Shown here: piece after piece, positions 15,153 to 22,893 of the stretch
How the letters are laid out: every line of letters starts with the position of its first letter
Numbering within the stretch: position 1 is the stretch's first letter
Source of the DNA: a virus
Length of the DNA stretch: 47,473 nt
Direction: 5' to 3' (one strand)
Virus record (IMG/VR): IMGVR_UViG_3300002835_000322
Location: 1-47,473 of that record
Notes under the pieces: generated by a model
Seen by the model: only the letters and a program-made list of their open reading frames with translations
Database searches by the model: none
What the model was told of the DNA's origin: nothing
Position numbers and translations under genes: made by a program

Positions 15153-15724
15153 GAATTGACTCCGATATTGATATTGACTTAGGTGACCGCGAAAAACTAC
15201 TAGCGGTCATCAAGCATACCCCTGCGTCAATGCGCAATATTACTCCTATACGCAAACATCCTAGCGGTATCTATGTATCTGACATACCATATGATCCAAC
15301 GTATGATATGGCGTCAATTGATTATACCGAAGCAGATAAAAGAGGATATTTCAAATTAGATATCCTAAATGTTCATGTGTATGAACTTGTAAAGAACGAA
15401 GAACATTTAGTTGAGTTAATGAGAGAACCAGATTGGTCTATCCTCAAGAACCGCTCTATAGTAGAGAAACTTATTCACCTTAACAACTCATTCAATATCA
15501 TGCAGCGTATGCCTGAACCAATTGATAGTATTCCTAGACTGGCAATGTTTCTAGCAGTAATGCGACCAGCTAAAAAACACTTGCAAGGCTTATCTTGGAA
15601 AGAAGTCTCACCCACAGTGTGGGAAAAAGATAACGATAATTATAGTTTCAAGAAAAGTCATGCTATTGCTTATGCACAATTGGTTGTCGTGCATATGAAT
15701 TTATTGAAGGAACAAAATGATTAA
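15149..15724 (+). CDS. Mini DnaE-like protein
   Basis: The 191-aa protein starts with S-D-I-D-I-D, continues with a D-Y-T-E-A-D-K-R-G-Y-F-K-L-D-I-L-N segment, and has M-F-L-A-V-M-R-P near 133-140. It ends F-K-K-S-H-A-I-A-Y-A. The same motifs in the same order occur in DNA polymerase III alpha (S-D-P-D-I-D, L-V-K-F-D-L-L-G, A-L-x-R-P, F-x-K-S-H-A-A-A-Y) but spread over several hundred residues. Comparable short proteins occur in other T4-like phages as I recall. It cannot be a full polymerase at this size. A scaffold or clamp-related role is speculation. Confidence 0.7.
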   Translation: MRIDSDIDIDLGDREKLLAVIKHTPASMRNITPIRKHPSGIYVSDIPYDPTYDMASIDYTEADKRGYFKLDILNVHVYELVKNEEHLVELMREPDWSILKNRSIVEKLIHLNNSFNIMQRMPEPIDSIPRLAMFLAVMRPAKKHLQGLSWKEVSPTVWEKDNDNYSFKKSHAIAYAQLVVVHMNLLKEQND

Positions 15725-16250
15725 GAATTCTATTACCGAAATTAAAGATTGGCCCACTGAAGGCGTAAACTTTAAAGACCTTAGCAATGTGCTAACTAAG
15801 CCCGGCGACTTTCGTTGGGCATTAGATCGTCTTAAGATGTTTATGATGGTAAGCGGGGTAGATTGTATTGCATCACCTGATGCTAGAGGATTTATTTGGG
15901 GCGCGCCTGTCGCTGCTGAACTTGAATTGCCATTTCATATGATTCGTAAGCCTGGCAAGTTGCCGCCACCGATAATCAGTCAGTCATATGAATACGAATA
16001 TGATAGCGGAACATTAGAAATTAAAGGTAATACTGACATTGGTGAAGGTACTAAAGTTGGTATAATCGATGACGTTAATGCTACCGGCGGGACAGCACTA
16101 GCAACTATTCAACTATTAAGCAGAATTGGCGTAAAGCCGGAGGATATTTTTTATGCAAGTGTTATTGACCTCACGTATCTCAACGGGAGCAACAAGATTC
16201 GTGAAACAGGTGCAACAGTTCTATCACTTGTATCATATGAATCTGATTAA
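15717..16250 (+). CDS. apt: Adenine phosphoribosyltransferase-like enzyme
   Basis: The 177-aa protein matches type I phosphoribosyltransferases of the Apt group, which turn adenine and PRPP into AMP. The early W-P-T-E-G-V-N-F-K-D motif matches the family's P-x-x-G-x-x-F-x-D. The middle S-P-D-A-R-G-F-I-W-G is the adenine loop, R-K-P-G-K-L-P the flexible loop, and I-I-D-D-V-N-A-T-G-G-T the PRPP loop at about 117-127. Length is standard (about 180 aa). It lies two genes before a nucleoside phosphorylase-like gene. Confidence 0.9.
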   Translation: MIKNSITEIKDWPTEGVNFKDLSNVLTKPGDFRWALDRLKMFMMVSGVDCIASPDARGFIWGAPVAAELELPFHMIRKPGKLPPPIISQSYEYEYDSGTLEIKGNTDIGEGTKVGIIDDVNATGGTALATIQLLSRIGVKPEDIFYASVIDLTYLNGSNKIRETGATVLSLVSYESD

Positions 16251-16440
16251 ATGGTTAGGTACAACAGGCGTAATTGTAGCAACAATTCTTAGAGCGTTTG
16301 GTTACCACACAGAAGATATGATTGTTGGGTTCATGGGAACCGCATTGTGGGCGTATGCTTCTTACGTAGAACGTGACCGCGCACTGTTGACTTGTAACAT
16401 CTTTATTCTTGCTGTTTTATTATATGGGATTTTTACATGA
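16237..16440 (+). CDS. Small two-helix membrane protein
   Basis: I start at ATG 16237; the longer frame from 16153 is inside apt. The 67-aa product has two hydrophobic segments: about residues 6-33, broken by a short polar turn, and about 50-66. A Y-V-E-R-D-R-A loop lies between them. It is likely an inner-membrane protein with an unknown role. The size fits a small holin-like or transporter-associated protein, but nothing specific supports either. It overlaps apt and is coupled to the next gene by ATGA. Confidence 0.65.
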   Translation: MNLIKWLGTTGVIVATILRAFGYHTEDMIVGFMGTALWAYASYVERDRALLTCNIFILAVLLYGIFT

Positions 16441-16973
16441 ATGATATTATTTTATTAGCAATGCCAGAAGAGGCCCCCTCACTAGCAGGTAAGAGCAATG
16501 TATTCTACACTGGCGTTGGCAAAGTAAATGCAGCTATTGTTGCTGCTACATTAATTGAGCGACACAAGCCAACTCGTGTATTCAACTTTGGTACTGCTGG
16601 TGGCATAACCGCATCCCACGGTGGCATCTACAAGTGTACTAAGTTTACTCAGCGTGACGTTATTTTGGGTGGTTGTATTGTTGGACCACAGGCAGAAGCA
16701 TTACACGCACCCATTGTCATCGGTGATGATGGGTGGGTGTTGAGTACAGGTGATAACTTTGTAACTGACACATATAATATCAATGCTGACTTAGTTGACA
16801 TGGAAGCATTTGCTATTGCTAAAGCTTGTCAAGTAGCGAACGTGGAGTTTATCTGTCACAAGTATATCAGCGATATGGCTAACGATGAGGCGCCTGACCA
16901 TTTTGTAGAACATGTCCACAAAGGCGAAGACTATTATATTGAAATACTAAAAGAGTGTGGAGTACAGTTATGA
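16437..16973 (+). CDS. Nucleoside phosphorylase / MTA-SAH nucleosidase-like
   Basis: The 178-aa protein has the PNP/UDP phosphorylase fold signatures: Y-T-G-V-G-K-V-N-A near 24-32, N-F-G-T-A-G-G near 50-56, and V-D-M-E-A-F-A-I-A near 121-129, the purine/ribose-binding V-D-M-E motif. Known short members cleave 5'-methylthioadenosine or S-adenosylhomocysteine to adenine. Paired with apt it would feed adenine into AMP. It is shorter than MTAN (about 230 aa), lacking part of the usual middle. Coupled upstream by ATGA. Confidence 0.8.
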   Translation: MNDIILLAMPEEAPSLAGKSNVFYTGVGKVNAAIVAATLIERHKPTRVFNFGTAGGITASHGGIYKCTKFTQRDVILGGCIVGPQAEALHAPIVIGDDGWVLSTGDNFVTDTYNINADLVDMEAFAIAKACQVANVEFICHKYISDMANDEAPDHFVEHVHKGEDYYIEILKECGVQL

Positions 16974-17479
16974 ACCTAGCACTGCTTGAAGAAAATAATC
17001 CACAGCTACTTGAAGTCTCGGAAGAATGGGACTTTAGAATTGATGGTAGTCCCGAAGAACTTGTTAGGGCTATGTCAAAGTTTATGGCTGACAATGGTGG
17101 GGTAGGTCTTGCTGCACCTCAAGTTGGAATCAAGAAGCGTATCTTTATTATGGGTAACTTCACTAAGCTAGTTGCGTGTATCAATCCCAAAATTGTCTCG
17201 CTAGCCGAAGAACGTAAGAATGACCTTGAAGGTTGCTTGAGCTTCCCTGACTTGTTCATGAAGGTAAAGCGCCCCACTACTGCGGTAGTGCAATATTATA
17301 CAGTGTCAGGTGAATTAGTTGAGCGTGAATTGTCTGGATTTGAATGCAGAGTGTTCTTACATGAATATGATCATTTGATTGGAATAACGTTTGACCAACG
17401 GGTTGGTGATTTGTCGTTTAAGATGGCTAAAGATAAAAGAAAGAAAGAACTAAAGAAGGCAGCTAGGGCATCCGCTTAA
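16970..17479 (+). CDS. def: Peptide deformylase
   Basis: The 169-aa protein carries all three PDF motifs: G-V-G-L-A-A-P-Q-V-G at 44-53, E-G-C-L-S-F-P at 87-93 (Cys ligand), and H-E-Y-D-H at 131-135 (His ligands and Glu). It removes the formyl group from nascent protein N-termini. Phage PDFs are common in marine T4-like phages. The start ATG 16970 overlaps the preceding stop (ATGA); an upstream ATG at 16955 is less likely. The C-terminus is Lys-rich. It runs convergent into the next, minus-strand gene with a 17-nt overlap. Confidence 0.93.
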   Translation: MNLALLEENNPQLLEVSEEWDFRIDGSPEELVRAMSKFMADNGGVGLAAPQVGIKKRIFIMGNFTKLVACINPKIVSLAEERKNDLEGCLSFPDLFMKVKRPTTAVVQYYTVSGELVERELSGFECRVFLHEYDHLIGITFDQRVGDLSFKMAKDKRKKELKKAARASA

Positions 17480-17840
17480 CAAGTGTGATGCTTCTACGCT
17501 TACTGCGTTTCTTAGAGAAGTCAGACATTGATACTACAGGACCATGAATGACTTGTAAACCTTTGTTGTTAAATGTCTTGACGTATGGTTTAAATATACC
17601 CCACTCATCTTTCAAAAAAATATTGATGGGAATCGATCTATTTGACTCCCACCACCATATTTCACCTAATTCTAAAAACTTTGTTCTAAGTTCAGCTTGT
17701 GTGATTGCCCCGTAATCGTACATAGTGGTAACAGTGTCATCCCTATTCTGAATTATTCCGACATAGTCCTGATTGCTGTAGGAACATATGGTGATGAACG
17801 GATGGTTGTCACTCAGTTTTTTGAAAAATTCGTCATTCAT
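17463..17840 (-). CDS. Conserved hypothetical phage protein
   Basis: This 125-aa minus-strand protein has a central E-I-W-W-W-E-S-N-R-S-I-P-I-N-I-F-L motif and a V-G-I-I-Q-N-R-D-D strand, a pattern I recognise from uncharacterised proteins of T4-like phages. The C-terminus is basic. It is transcribed opposite to its neighbours. Two late-type TATTTA boxes lie just upstream at 17851-17856 and 17874-17879. No clear Shine-Dalgarno is present. Function unknown. Confidence 0.75.
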   Translation of the reverse strand: MNDEFFKKLSDNHPFITICSYSNQDYVGIIQNRDDTVTTMYDYGAITQAELRTKFLELGEIWWWESNRSIPINIFLKDEWGIFKPYVKTFNNKGLQVIHGPVVSMSDFSKKRSKRRSITLVKRMP

Positions 17841-17873
17841 AGCTGTATTCTATTTACACCGGTTTGCCCAAAC

Positions 17874-17879
17874 TATTTA
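17874..17879 (-). promoter_or_regulatory. Late promoter (minus strand)
   Basis: Read on the minus strand this is AAATAAATAG, fitting the T4-type late box, about 34 nt before the minus-strand ATG. Another TAAATA box at 17851-17856 is closer. Confidence 0.5.
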
Positions 17880-17888
17880 TTTTAGTAC

Positions 17889-17895
17889 TAAATAC
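17889..17895 (+). promoter_or_regulatory. Late promoter
   Basis: CTAAATAC, with the TAAATA core at 17889-17894. Transcription expected near 17900 leaves a short leader with AAGGAG before GTG 17915. Confidence 0.65.
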
Positions 17896-17914
17896 TTGAC
17901 AAGGAGAAACATTT

Positions 17915-18682
17915 GTGTACACTACATCAGTATTTACTTACGTAACCAGACAAATTGTAGTACTCCTGTCAGGAAATTCACCGAGGAAATATATGCCCCA
18001 ATATGCAAAGCCGCTAACTCTACATAAAGGCGTAGACAACAAGCTTCAGTTTCAATTCTTAAATCAAGAGCAGAAGCCAGTAGACATTACTGGTAAAAGT
18101 ATTACTTGTAGAATCCTGAATTATGATGCCACTGAAATCCTAGTCTCAAAGGCTCTTGATTTAGATTTTGCATTAACCGGCATCGCCAGTCTAAGTCTAA
18201 ATGCAGCAGACATTGAAGATATCCCTCAACAAAAAGCATACTACTCACTAGAAATACCTGTAGGTACATTTGACTATCCGGTGTTTGTTGACCAAAATGC
18301 CGGCGGACGCGGAGTAATGAACATTGTAGATTCTATATTACCTTCCTTTGTCCCTTCACAGATAGTAACCATTCCAACTGGTCAGGCATTCCCTAATATC
18401 AGTAACAGTAGCGGCAATACTAATCTTGTATACGATACGAGTATCATTAACACACAAGCTAATCCTATCTTAACCATTCAAACAAAGTATGAAGAATACT
18501 ACGGGAACGTCACTATATTAGGTTCCAGTATCGTAGACGGTGACTTCTATGTTATTGAAGAAGATAATGAACTAGATAATGTGTCTGAAACCAGAGGATA
18601 TACTATCACAGGATTTCACCCATATGTTAAGGTAGAGTTCACAAGTAATTCAGGTGCGGTAACCAATATACTTGCTAGATAA
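17915..18682 (+). CDS. Probable baseplate/fibre-associated structural protein
   Basis: The 255-aa protein starts at GTG 17915, 8 nt after AAGGAG. Residues about 35-135 run through short strands (V-D-N-K-L-Q-F-Q-F, K-S-I-T-C-R-I, I-A-S-L-S-L). This resembles the BppU-type N-terminal domain found in baseplate upper proteins and tail fibres. The C-terminal half is rich in Asn, Ser, Thr and Ile, typical of phage virion proteins. A late promoter precedes it. The exact virion position cannot be read. Confidence 0.65.
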   Translation: MYTTSVFTYVTRQIVVLLSGNSPRKYMPQYAKPLTLHKGVDNKLQFQFLNQEQKPVDITGKSITCRILNYDATEILVSKALDLDFALTGIASLSLNAADIEDIPQQKAYYSLEIPVGTFDYPVFVDQNAGGRGVMNIVDSILPSFVPSQIVTIPTGQAFPNISNSSGNTNLVYDTSIINTQANPILTIQTKYEEYYGNVTILGSSIVDGDFYVIEEDNELDNVSETRGYTITGFHPYVKVEFTSNSGAVTNILAR

Positions 18683-18700
18683 CACTAATCGTGTTATTAT
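18672..18700 (+). promoter_or_regulatory. sigma70-type promoter for primase
   Basis: TTGCTA (18672-18677), 17 nt, TATTAT (18695-18700). Nine nucleotides separate the -10 from ATG 18710, so the leader is absent or only a few bases long. Confidence 0.65.
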
Positions 18701-18709
18701 GACTACTTA

Positions 18710-19687
18710 ATGATTGATATCCTCACTATAATTCCGGGCAGAAAGAAGACCACAGCAAAAGGCTGGGTGAGCTTTAATGCTCCTTGCTGTCATCATTTTG
18801 GACATAAGCCTGATCGCAGAAGTCGCGGTGGCATAAAGTTCGATGGTGATGTCAATTGGAGCTATCACTGCTTTAACTGTCACTTTAAATGCGGGTTCAC
18901 TTTAGGAAAAACACTTAGTCAGAATCTAAGAAAACTATTGTCTTGGTTTGGTATAGATGAGCAACAAATAAACAAGTGGAGCTTTGAAAGTCTACAGCAC
19001 AAAGACCTTATTGAATTATATGTCAAAAAAAGAAAAAGTCTCAAGATTAATTTTGCTGAGACTCAGCTTCCGGAAGACGCTACCATCATTGATGAGACTG
19101 ACCCCAAGCATCTAAAGTTTGTTGAGTATATCAACAGTCGAGGCTTTTCGGTTACTGATTATCCCTTCATGATTACTCCCAATGAAGAAGGTAGAAACAG
19201 TAATAGAATAATCATACCCTATACTTTTGAAAATAAGATTGTCGGACACATAAGCAGGTATCTTGACAATCGTATTCCAAAATACATCAAAGAGCAGCAA
19301 ACGGGCTTCATCTTTGGCTATGATTTTCAAAAGCCGGAGTATGAAGTGTGTATTGTTGTAGAGGGTGTATTGGATGCGCTCAGCATTAACGGTTGCGCAC
19401 TAACACATGATACTATTAGTGACGAACAAGCGGAGCTATTGAGAAGGCTAAACAGAAGAATTATCGTAGTGCCAGACTTAGATAAGTCCGGTATAGCAAT
19501 CATTGACAGAGCAGTAGAATTAGGATTTGAAGTTGCAATTCCAAATTGGTCACCTGAAATAAAGGATACCAATGACGCTGTATTAAAATACGGCAAAGTA
19601 GCTACCCTACTAAGTATTCTACAACAAGCTACAAGCAGTAAGATTAAAATTGAAATGCAGAGGAAGAAAATTGCTCAAAGAATATAA
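18710..19687 (+). CDS. gp61: DNA primase gp61
   Basis: The 325-aa protein is the T4-type primase that makes RNA primers for Okazaki fragments with helicase gp41. The N-terminal zinc-binding part has C-C-H-H near 25-28 and C-F-N-C-H-F-K-C near 54-61. The Toprim core has V-V-E-G-V-L-D-A at about 215-222 and V-P-D-L-D-K-S-G near 256-263, then K-D-T-N-D-A near 289. Length is close to T4 gp61 (342 aa). It immediately precedes the helicase, as expected for the pair. Confidence 0.93.
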   Translation: MIDILTIIPGRKKTTAKGWVSFNAPCCHHFGHKPDRRSRGGIKFDGDVNWSYHCFNCHFKCGFTLGKTLSQNLRKLLSWFGIDEQQINKWSFESLQHKDLIELYVKKRKSLKINFAETQLPEDATIIDETDPKHLKFVEYINSRGFSVTDYPFMITPNEEGRNSNRIIIPYTFENKIVGHISRYLDNRIPKYIKEQQTGFIFGYDFQKPEYEVCIVVEGVLDALSINGCALTHDTISDEQAELLRRLNRRIIVVPDLDKSGIAIIDRAVELGFEVAIPNWSPEIKDTNDAVLKYGKVATLLSILQQATSSKIKIEMQRKKIAQRI

Positions 19688-21068
19688 CACTGATATACAA
19701 CGTCTATTCCTTCAGATGATGGTCACGAATTCCGAGTTGTATACTCGTGTCATGAACATCATGAATCCAGAAAACTTTGATCGTAGTCTAAGAAACGTTG
19801 CAGAATTTATTGTAGAGCATACTGCCAAATATAGCATTATGCCTGACATAACGCAGATTAAAGCAACCACTGGTGAAGCAATTGACCATATCGAAGACTT
19901 GTCTGATGGACATTACGAATGGTTCTTGGAAGAATTTGAGTCATTCACTAAGCGACAAGAACTTGAACGAGCAATTCTTAAAGCAGCAGATATGCTTGAG
20001 AAGGGTGAATTTGACCCGGTCGAACAACTAATCAAGGACGCTGTTCAAATCAGTCTACAACGTGATATGGGAACAGATTACTTTGCTGACCCTAAGGATC
20101 GATTGAACAAGTATTTCAACGCAGGTGGTCAGGTGTCTACTGGCTGGCCGCAGCTTGACAGAGTTATGTATGGTGGAATGAGTCGCGGCGAGTTGAACAT
20201 CTTTGCAGGTGGTTCTGGTTCTGGTAAGTCGCTTGTTATGATGAACATCGCTCTTAACTGGTTGAGTCAAGGACTTAGTGGAGTCTACATCACTCTCGAA
20301 CTTTCAGAGGAATTGACATCGCTTCGTACTGATGCTATGTTGACTAATATGAGTACTAGAGACATTCGAAAGAATTTGGACGATACTGAATTGCGAGTCA
20401 AGATGGCTGGTAAGAAGTTTGGTAAGTATCGTGTTAAAGCATTACCCGCACAGAGTAATGTGAACGCTATTCGTTCATACATCAAAGAAGTGCAGATTCA
20501 GACTGGTATCAAGGTTGATTTCGTAATGATTGACTATCTTGATTTGGTCATGCCGGTAAGTGTCAAAGTTAATCCTAACGACCAGTTCATCAAGGACAAG
20601 TATGTATCAGAAGAACTTCGCAATTTGGCGAAGGAACTTGGTGTTCTTCTCATCACGGCATCGCAGTTGAATCGTAGTGCAGTTGAAGAAATTGAATTTG
20701 ATCACAGTCACATTGCAGGCGGTATTTCTAAGATTAACACTGCTGACTATGTGTTCGGTATCTTTACATCACGTTCTATGAAAGAACGTGGTAAATATCA
20801 GATTCAGTGTATGAAGTCTCGTAGTTCTACTGGGGTTGGTCAAAAGATTGACTTAGAGTACAATATTGATACTATGAGAATCACTGATGAGGATCCGGAA
20901 GAAGGTAGAACTCATCAACACACCCCTACACAACTAATGAACCAACTTAAAACTACTAGCTCAGTAAGCGATGTTGTTAACAATCTTCCAACTACTGAGG
21001 CAAAAATATCTGCTAATGTGGAGGGTGCAAAGCTAAAATCATTGTTGAATTCTCTCAAGAAAAACTAA
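19671..21068 (+). CDS. gp41: Replicative DNA helicase gp41 (DnaB-like)
   Basis: The enzyme unwinds DNA 5'-3' at the fork and works with primase gp61. I start at TTG 19671 because AGGAAG lies 5 nt before it; TTG 19650, seven codons earlier, is possible. The protein is then 465 aa (T4 gp41 475 aa). The N-terminal helical domain is at 1-130. The RecA-like core has G-G-S-G-S-G-K-S at about 180-187, a Walker B V-M-I-D-Y-L-D near 285, and T-A-S-Q-L-N-R near 326. It overlaps primase by 17 nt. Confidence 0.93.
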   Translation: MLKEYNTDIQRLFLQMMVTNSELYTRVMNIMNPENFDRSLRNVAEFIVEHTAKYSIMPDITQIKATTGEAIDHIEDLSDGHYEWFLEEFESFTKRQELERAILKAADMLEKGEFDPVEQLIKDAVQISLQRDMGTDYFADPKDRLNKYFNAGGQVSTGWPQLDRVMYGGMSRGELNIFAGGSGSGKSLVMMNIALNWLSQGLSGVYITLELSEELTSLRTDAMLTNMSTRDIRKNLDDTELRVKMAGKKFGKYRVKALPAQSNVNAIRSYIKEVQIQTGIKVDFVMIDYLDLVMPVSVKVNPNDQFIKDKYVSEELRNLAKELGVLLITASQLNRSAVEEIEFDHSHIAGGISKINTADYVFGIFTSRSMKERGKYQIQCMKSRSSTGVGQKIDLEYNIDTMRITDEDPEEGRTHQHTPTQLMNQLKTTSSVSDVVNNLPTTEAKISANVEGAKLKSLLNSLKKN

Positions 21069-21075
21069 AGAATGA

Positions 21076-21083
21076 ATAAATAC
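21076..21083 (+). promoter_or_regulatory. Late promoter
   Basis: ATAAATAC, a good T4-type late box. It would start transcription near 21088, ahead of the ATG at 21106, and marks the change from replication to late genes. Confidence 0.75.
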
Positions 21084-21105
21084 TCTATAGGATCTTTATT
21101 ATACT

Positions 21106-21351
21106 ATGCAAAAGAAAACAAAAAGCCTTCTTGAGGAATTACAATCTTTTGGTGACACTAGGGATATGAATCACATCATTGAGTCCCGTGCCTCCAATAT
21201 TATTACCAGTGCCATCAATCTTATTGAATTGATGCAAAAACAATATTCTCCTGACAAGGCTGAACTACTCGAAAAGAAGCTTTTGAGTGCTATCAAGGGT
21301 AAAGATCAAGAAAGATTCGCCAAATCGTTAAGGAAGAAAAATGAAGATTAA
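21106..21351 (+). CDS. Small conserved hypothetical protein
   Basis: The 81-aa product is mostly helical. Its C-terminal L-L-E-K-K-L-L-S-A-I-K-G-K-D is like small late proteins of T4-like phages I have seen. A late promoter lies just upstream. It overlaps the next gene by 11 nt. No function is known; a minor virion component is possible. Confidence 0.7.
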   Translation: MQKKTKSLLEELQSFGDTRDMNHIIESRASNIITSAINLIELMQKQYSPDKAELLEKKLLSAIKGKDQERFAKSLRKKNED

Positions 21352-22030
21352 TGAATTCAAACAATCTAAAAACATTGCTGAAGGTGCATTACTTGACATT
21401 TTGCTAGGGCCTAAGGCCGCTTCATACTTCGCTAAGGACGATGATAGACACCAAGAAGCACTTAAGGTCTTTTTGAAAGATTTCATCGGTGATGCTACTG
21501 TATCATTGAGCAACGGGATCCAATCAGGATTAATAGATGCAGAAAAATCTGCTACTAAACCTGACGCATCCGCGGAAGCCGGAGCTAGTGCTGGGGTAAT
21601 AGAATCTAGATATCAAAAGCTAAACGCTATCTTTGAAAGTATAGTGGAAGCTGATGGTGCTGATAGCATCACTGAATACATGACTACATGGTTTGATATG
21701 TATATGAAGGGAGTCGATTGGAGAGCTAAACAGAATGTTGTTATGCCAATTATCCAAGAAATTGAAAAAACATATGCTACAGATCAAGGCCGCGCCGCAA
21801 TCGAAAAATTAGGACGAGTGGCATTTTCTTTATCGGGTCCAGCAAAACAGCCCCCGGCTGGTGCAAGAGACGCAAAAGACGCATCGCCAGAACCGAAGGC
21901 ACCGCCGGCTCCGAAACCAGCTCCGAAACCAGCTACAAAAAGTGCAGATGAAGTAGCTAGAGATTTACTAGCATTGAGTGCTACGGATCGAGCAGCAGCA
22001 ATTGCTAAAGCAGAGGCTGCCGGTAGATGA
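21341..22030 (+). CDS. Hypothetical protein with Pro/Ala linker
   Basis: The 229-aa protein has a helical N-terminal region (1-65), then an Ala-rich patch and a second helical domain (about 85-165). A linker built from Pro, Ala, Lys and Glu follows (about 168-200), ending in a short Ala-rich helical tail. Such layouts occur in virion or packaged proteins. It is in a late-promoter operon and overlaps the nucleotidyltransferase by ATGA. I do not recognise a family. Confidence 0.7.
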   Translation: MKINEFKQSKNIAEGALLDILLGPKAASYFAKDDDRHQEALKVFLKDFIGDATVSLSNGIQSGLIDAEKSATKPDASAEAGASAGVIESRYQKLNAIFESIVEADGADSITEYMTTWFDMYMKGVDWRAKQNVVMPIIQEIEKTYATDQGRAAIEKLGRVAFSLSGPAKQPPAGARDAKDASPEPKAPPAPKPAPKPATKSADEVARDLLALSATDRAAAIAKAEAAGR

Positions 22031-22893
22031 CGACCCTACTAGAAGGCGGCGCAATGGACGGTGTAGGTGCAATCCACACTGATGAAATTGGCCCTACCCT
22101 AGACAGTCTAGAAAAGATTTTAGGCATTGACCTAAAGAACAACACCTTAGGCAGCGTAGGTAAGAAAGAGTTTTCAGGAGACATTGATATCGCTCTTGAC
22201 ATTGCGCCGGAAGATATCCCTGCATTTGTAGAAAAACTTAAGAGCATTCCTGAGGTATTGGACTTAGCTAAAAGTTCTGTAATCATGACTAAGGTTAAGA
22301 TTGCAGACTATGACCCAAACAAGCAAGTACAAGGGAAACCAAGAACAGGCTATGTTCAAGTAGATTTTATGCCCGGCGATCCGGGCTGGCTCAAGACATT
22401 CTATCACGCTCCCCACGAAAAAGATAGTAAGTACAAGGGTGTTTTTAGAAACATTCTTATGTCTAGTATTGCGGCACATTTAGATCGTAGAGATTCTGAA
22501 CAGAAAATTAGCGATGGTAGGCCAGTACAGTCAGAAAGATATATGTGGAGCCCAACTGACGGATTGATTAAGGTATTAAGAACTCCTGAGCCTAATAAGA
22601 AAGGCGATGGATATACTAAGAAGAATAGCAACAAAATTATTGACGGTCCATATAAGAATCCAGATGAGATTGCAAAAGTTCTACAGCTAGATTCAGCCGA
22701 TGACTTGTACTCTTACGAAACACTAAGAAAAGCAATGGACAAAAACTATTCGCCTAATCTAGTTGCTGCAATGCTAAAAGACTTTGCAGAAAATTCAGTG
22801 ATACGAGACGTAGGTGTACCTACTGATATTAAACTCAGTGAAAGCGTGGGCACTAGTGATTGGTTCAGAACAATTCTGGATATTGTAAAATGA
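22027..22893 (+). CDS. Pol-beta-like nucleotidyltransferase
   Basis: The 288-aa protein carries the nucleotidyltransferase signature G-S-V-G-K at 42-46 followed by S-G-D-I-D-I at 50-55, which gives the two metal-binding Asp (D52, D54). A third Asp lies in V-Q-V-D-F at about D113. These enzymes transfer nucleotides to RNA ends, proteins or small molecules; the target is unknown. The N-terminal E-G-G-A-M-D-G is also typical of this phage family. It is coupled by ATGA to the ligase-like gene downstream, so the two products likely work together. Confidence 0.8.
   Translation: MTTLLEGGAMDGVGAIHTDEIGPTLDSLEKILGIDLKNNTLGSVGKKEFSGDIDIALDIAPEDIPAFVEKLKSIPEVLDLAKSSVIMTKVKIADYDPNKQVQGKPRTGYVQVDFMPGDPGWLKTFYHAPHEKDSKYKGVFRNILMSSIAAHLDRRDSEQKISDGRPVQSERYMWSPTDGLIKVLRTPEPNKKGDGYTKKNSNKIIDGPYKNPDEIAKVLQLDSADDLYSYETLRKAMDKNYSPNLVAAMLKDFAENSVIRDVGVPTDIKLSESVGTSDWFRTILDIVK

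Noticed and set aside
17895-17900. TTGACA-like string before 17915 as a sigma70 promoter
   Set aside because: It is directly in front of the ribosome site with no -10; the late box just upstream is the better explanation.
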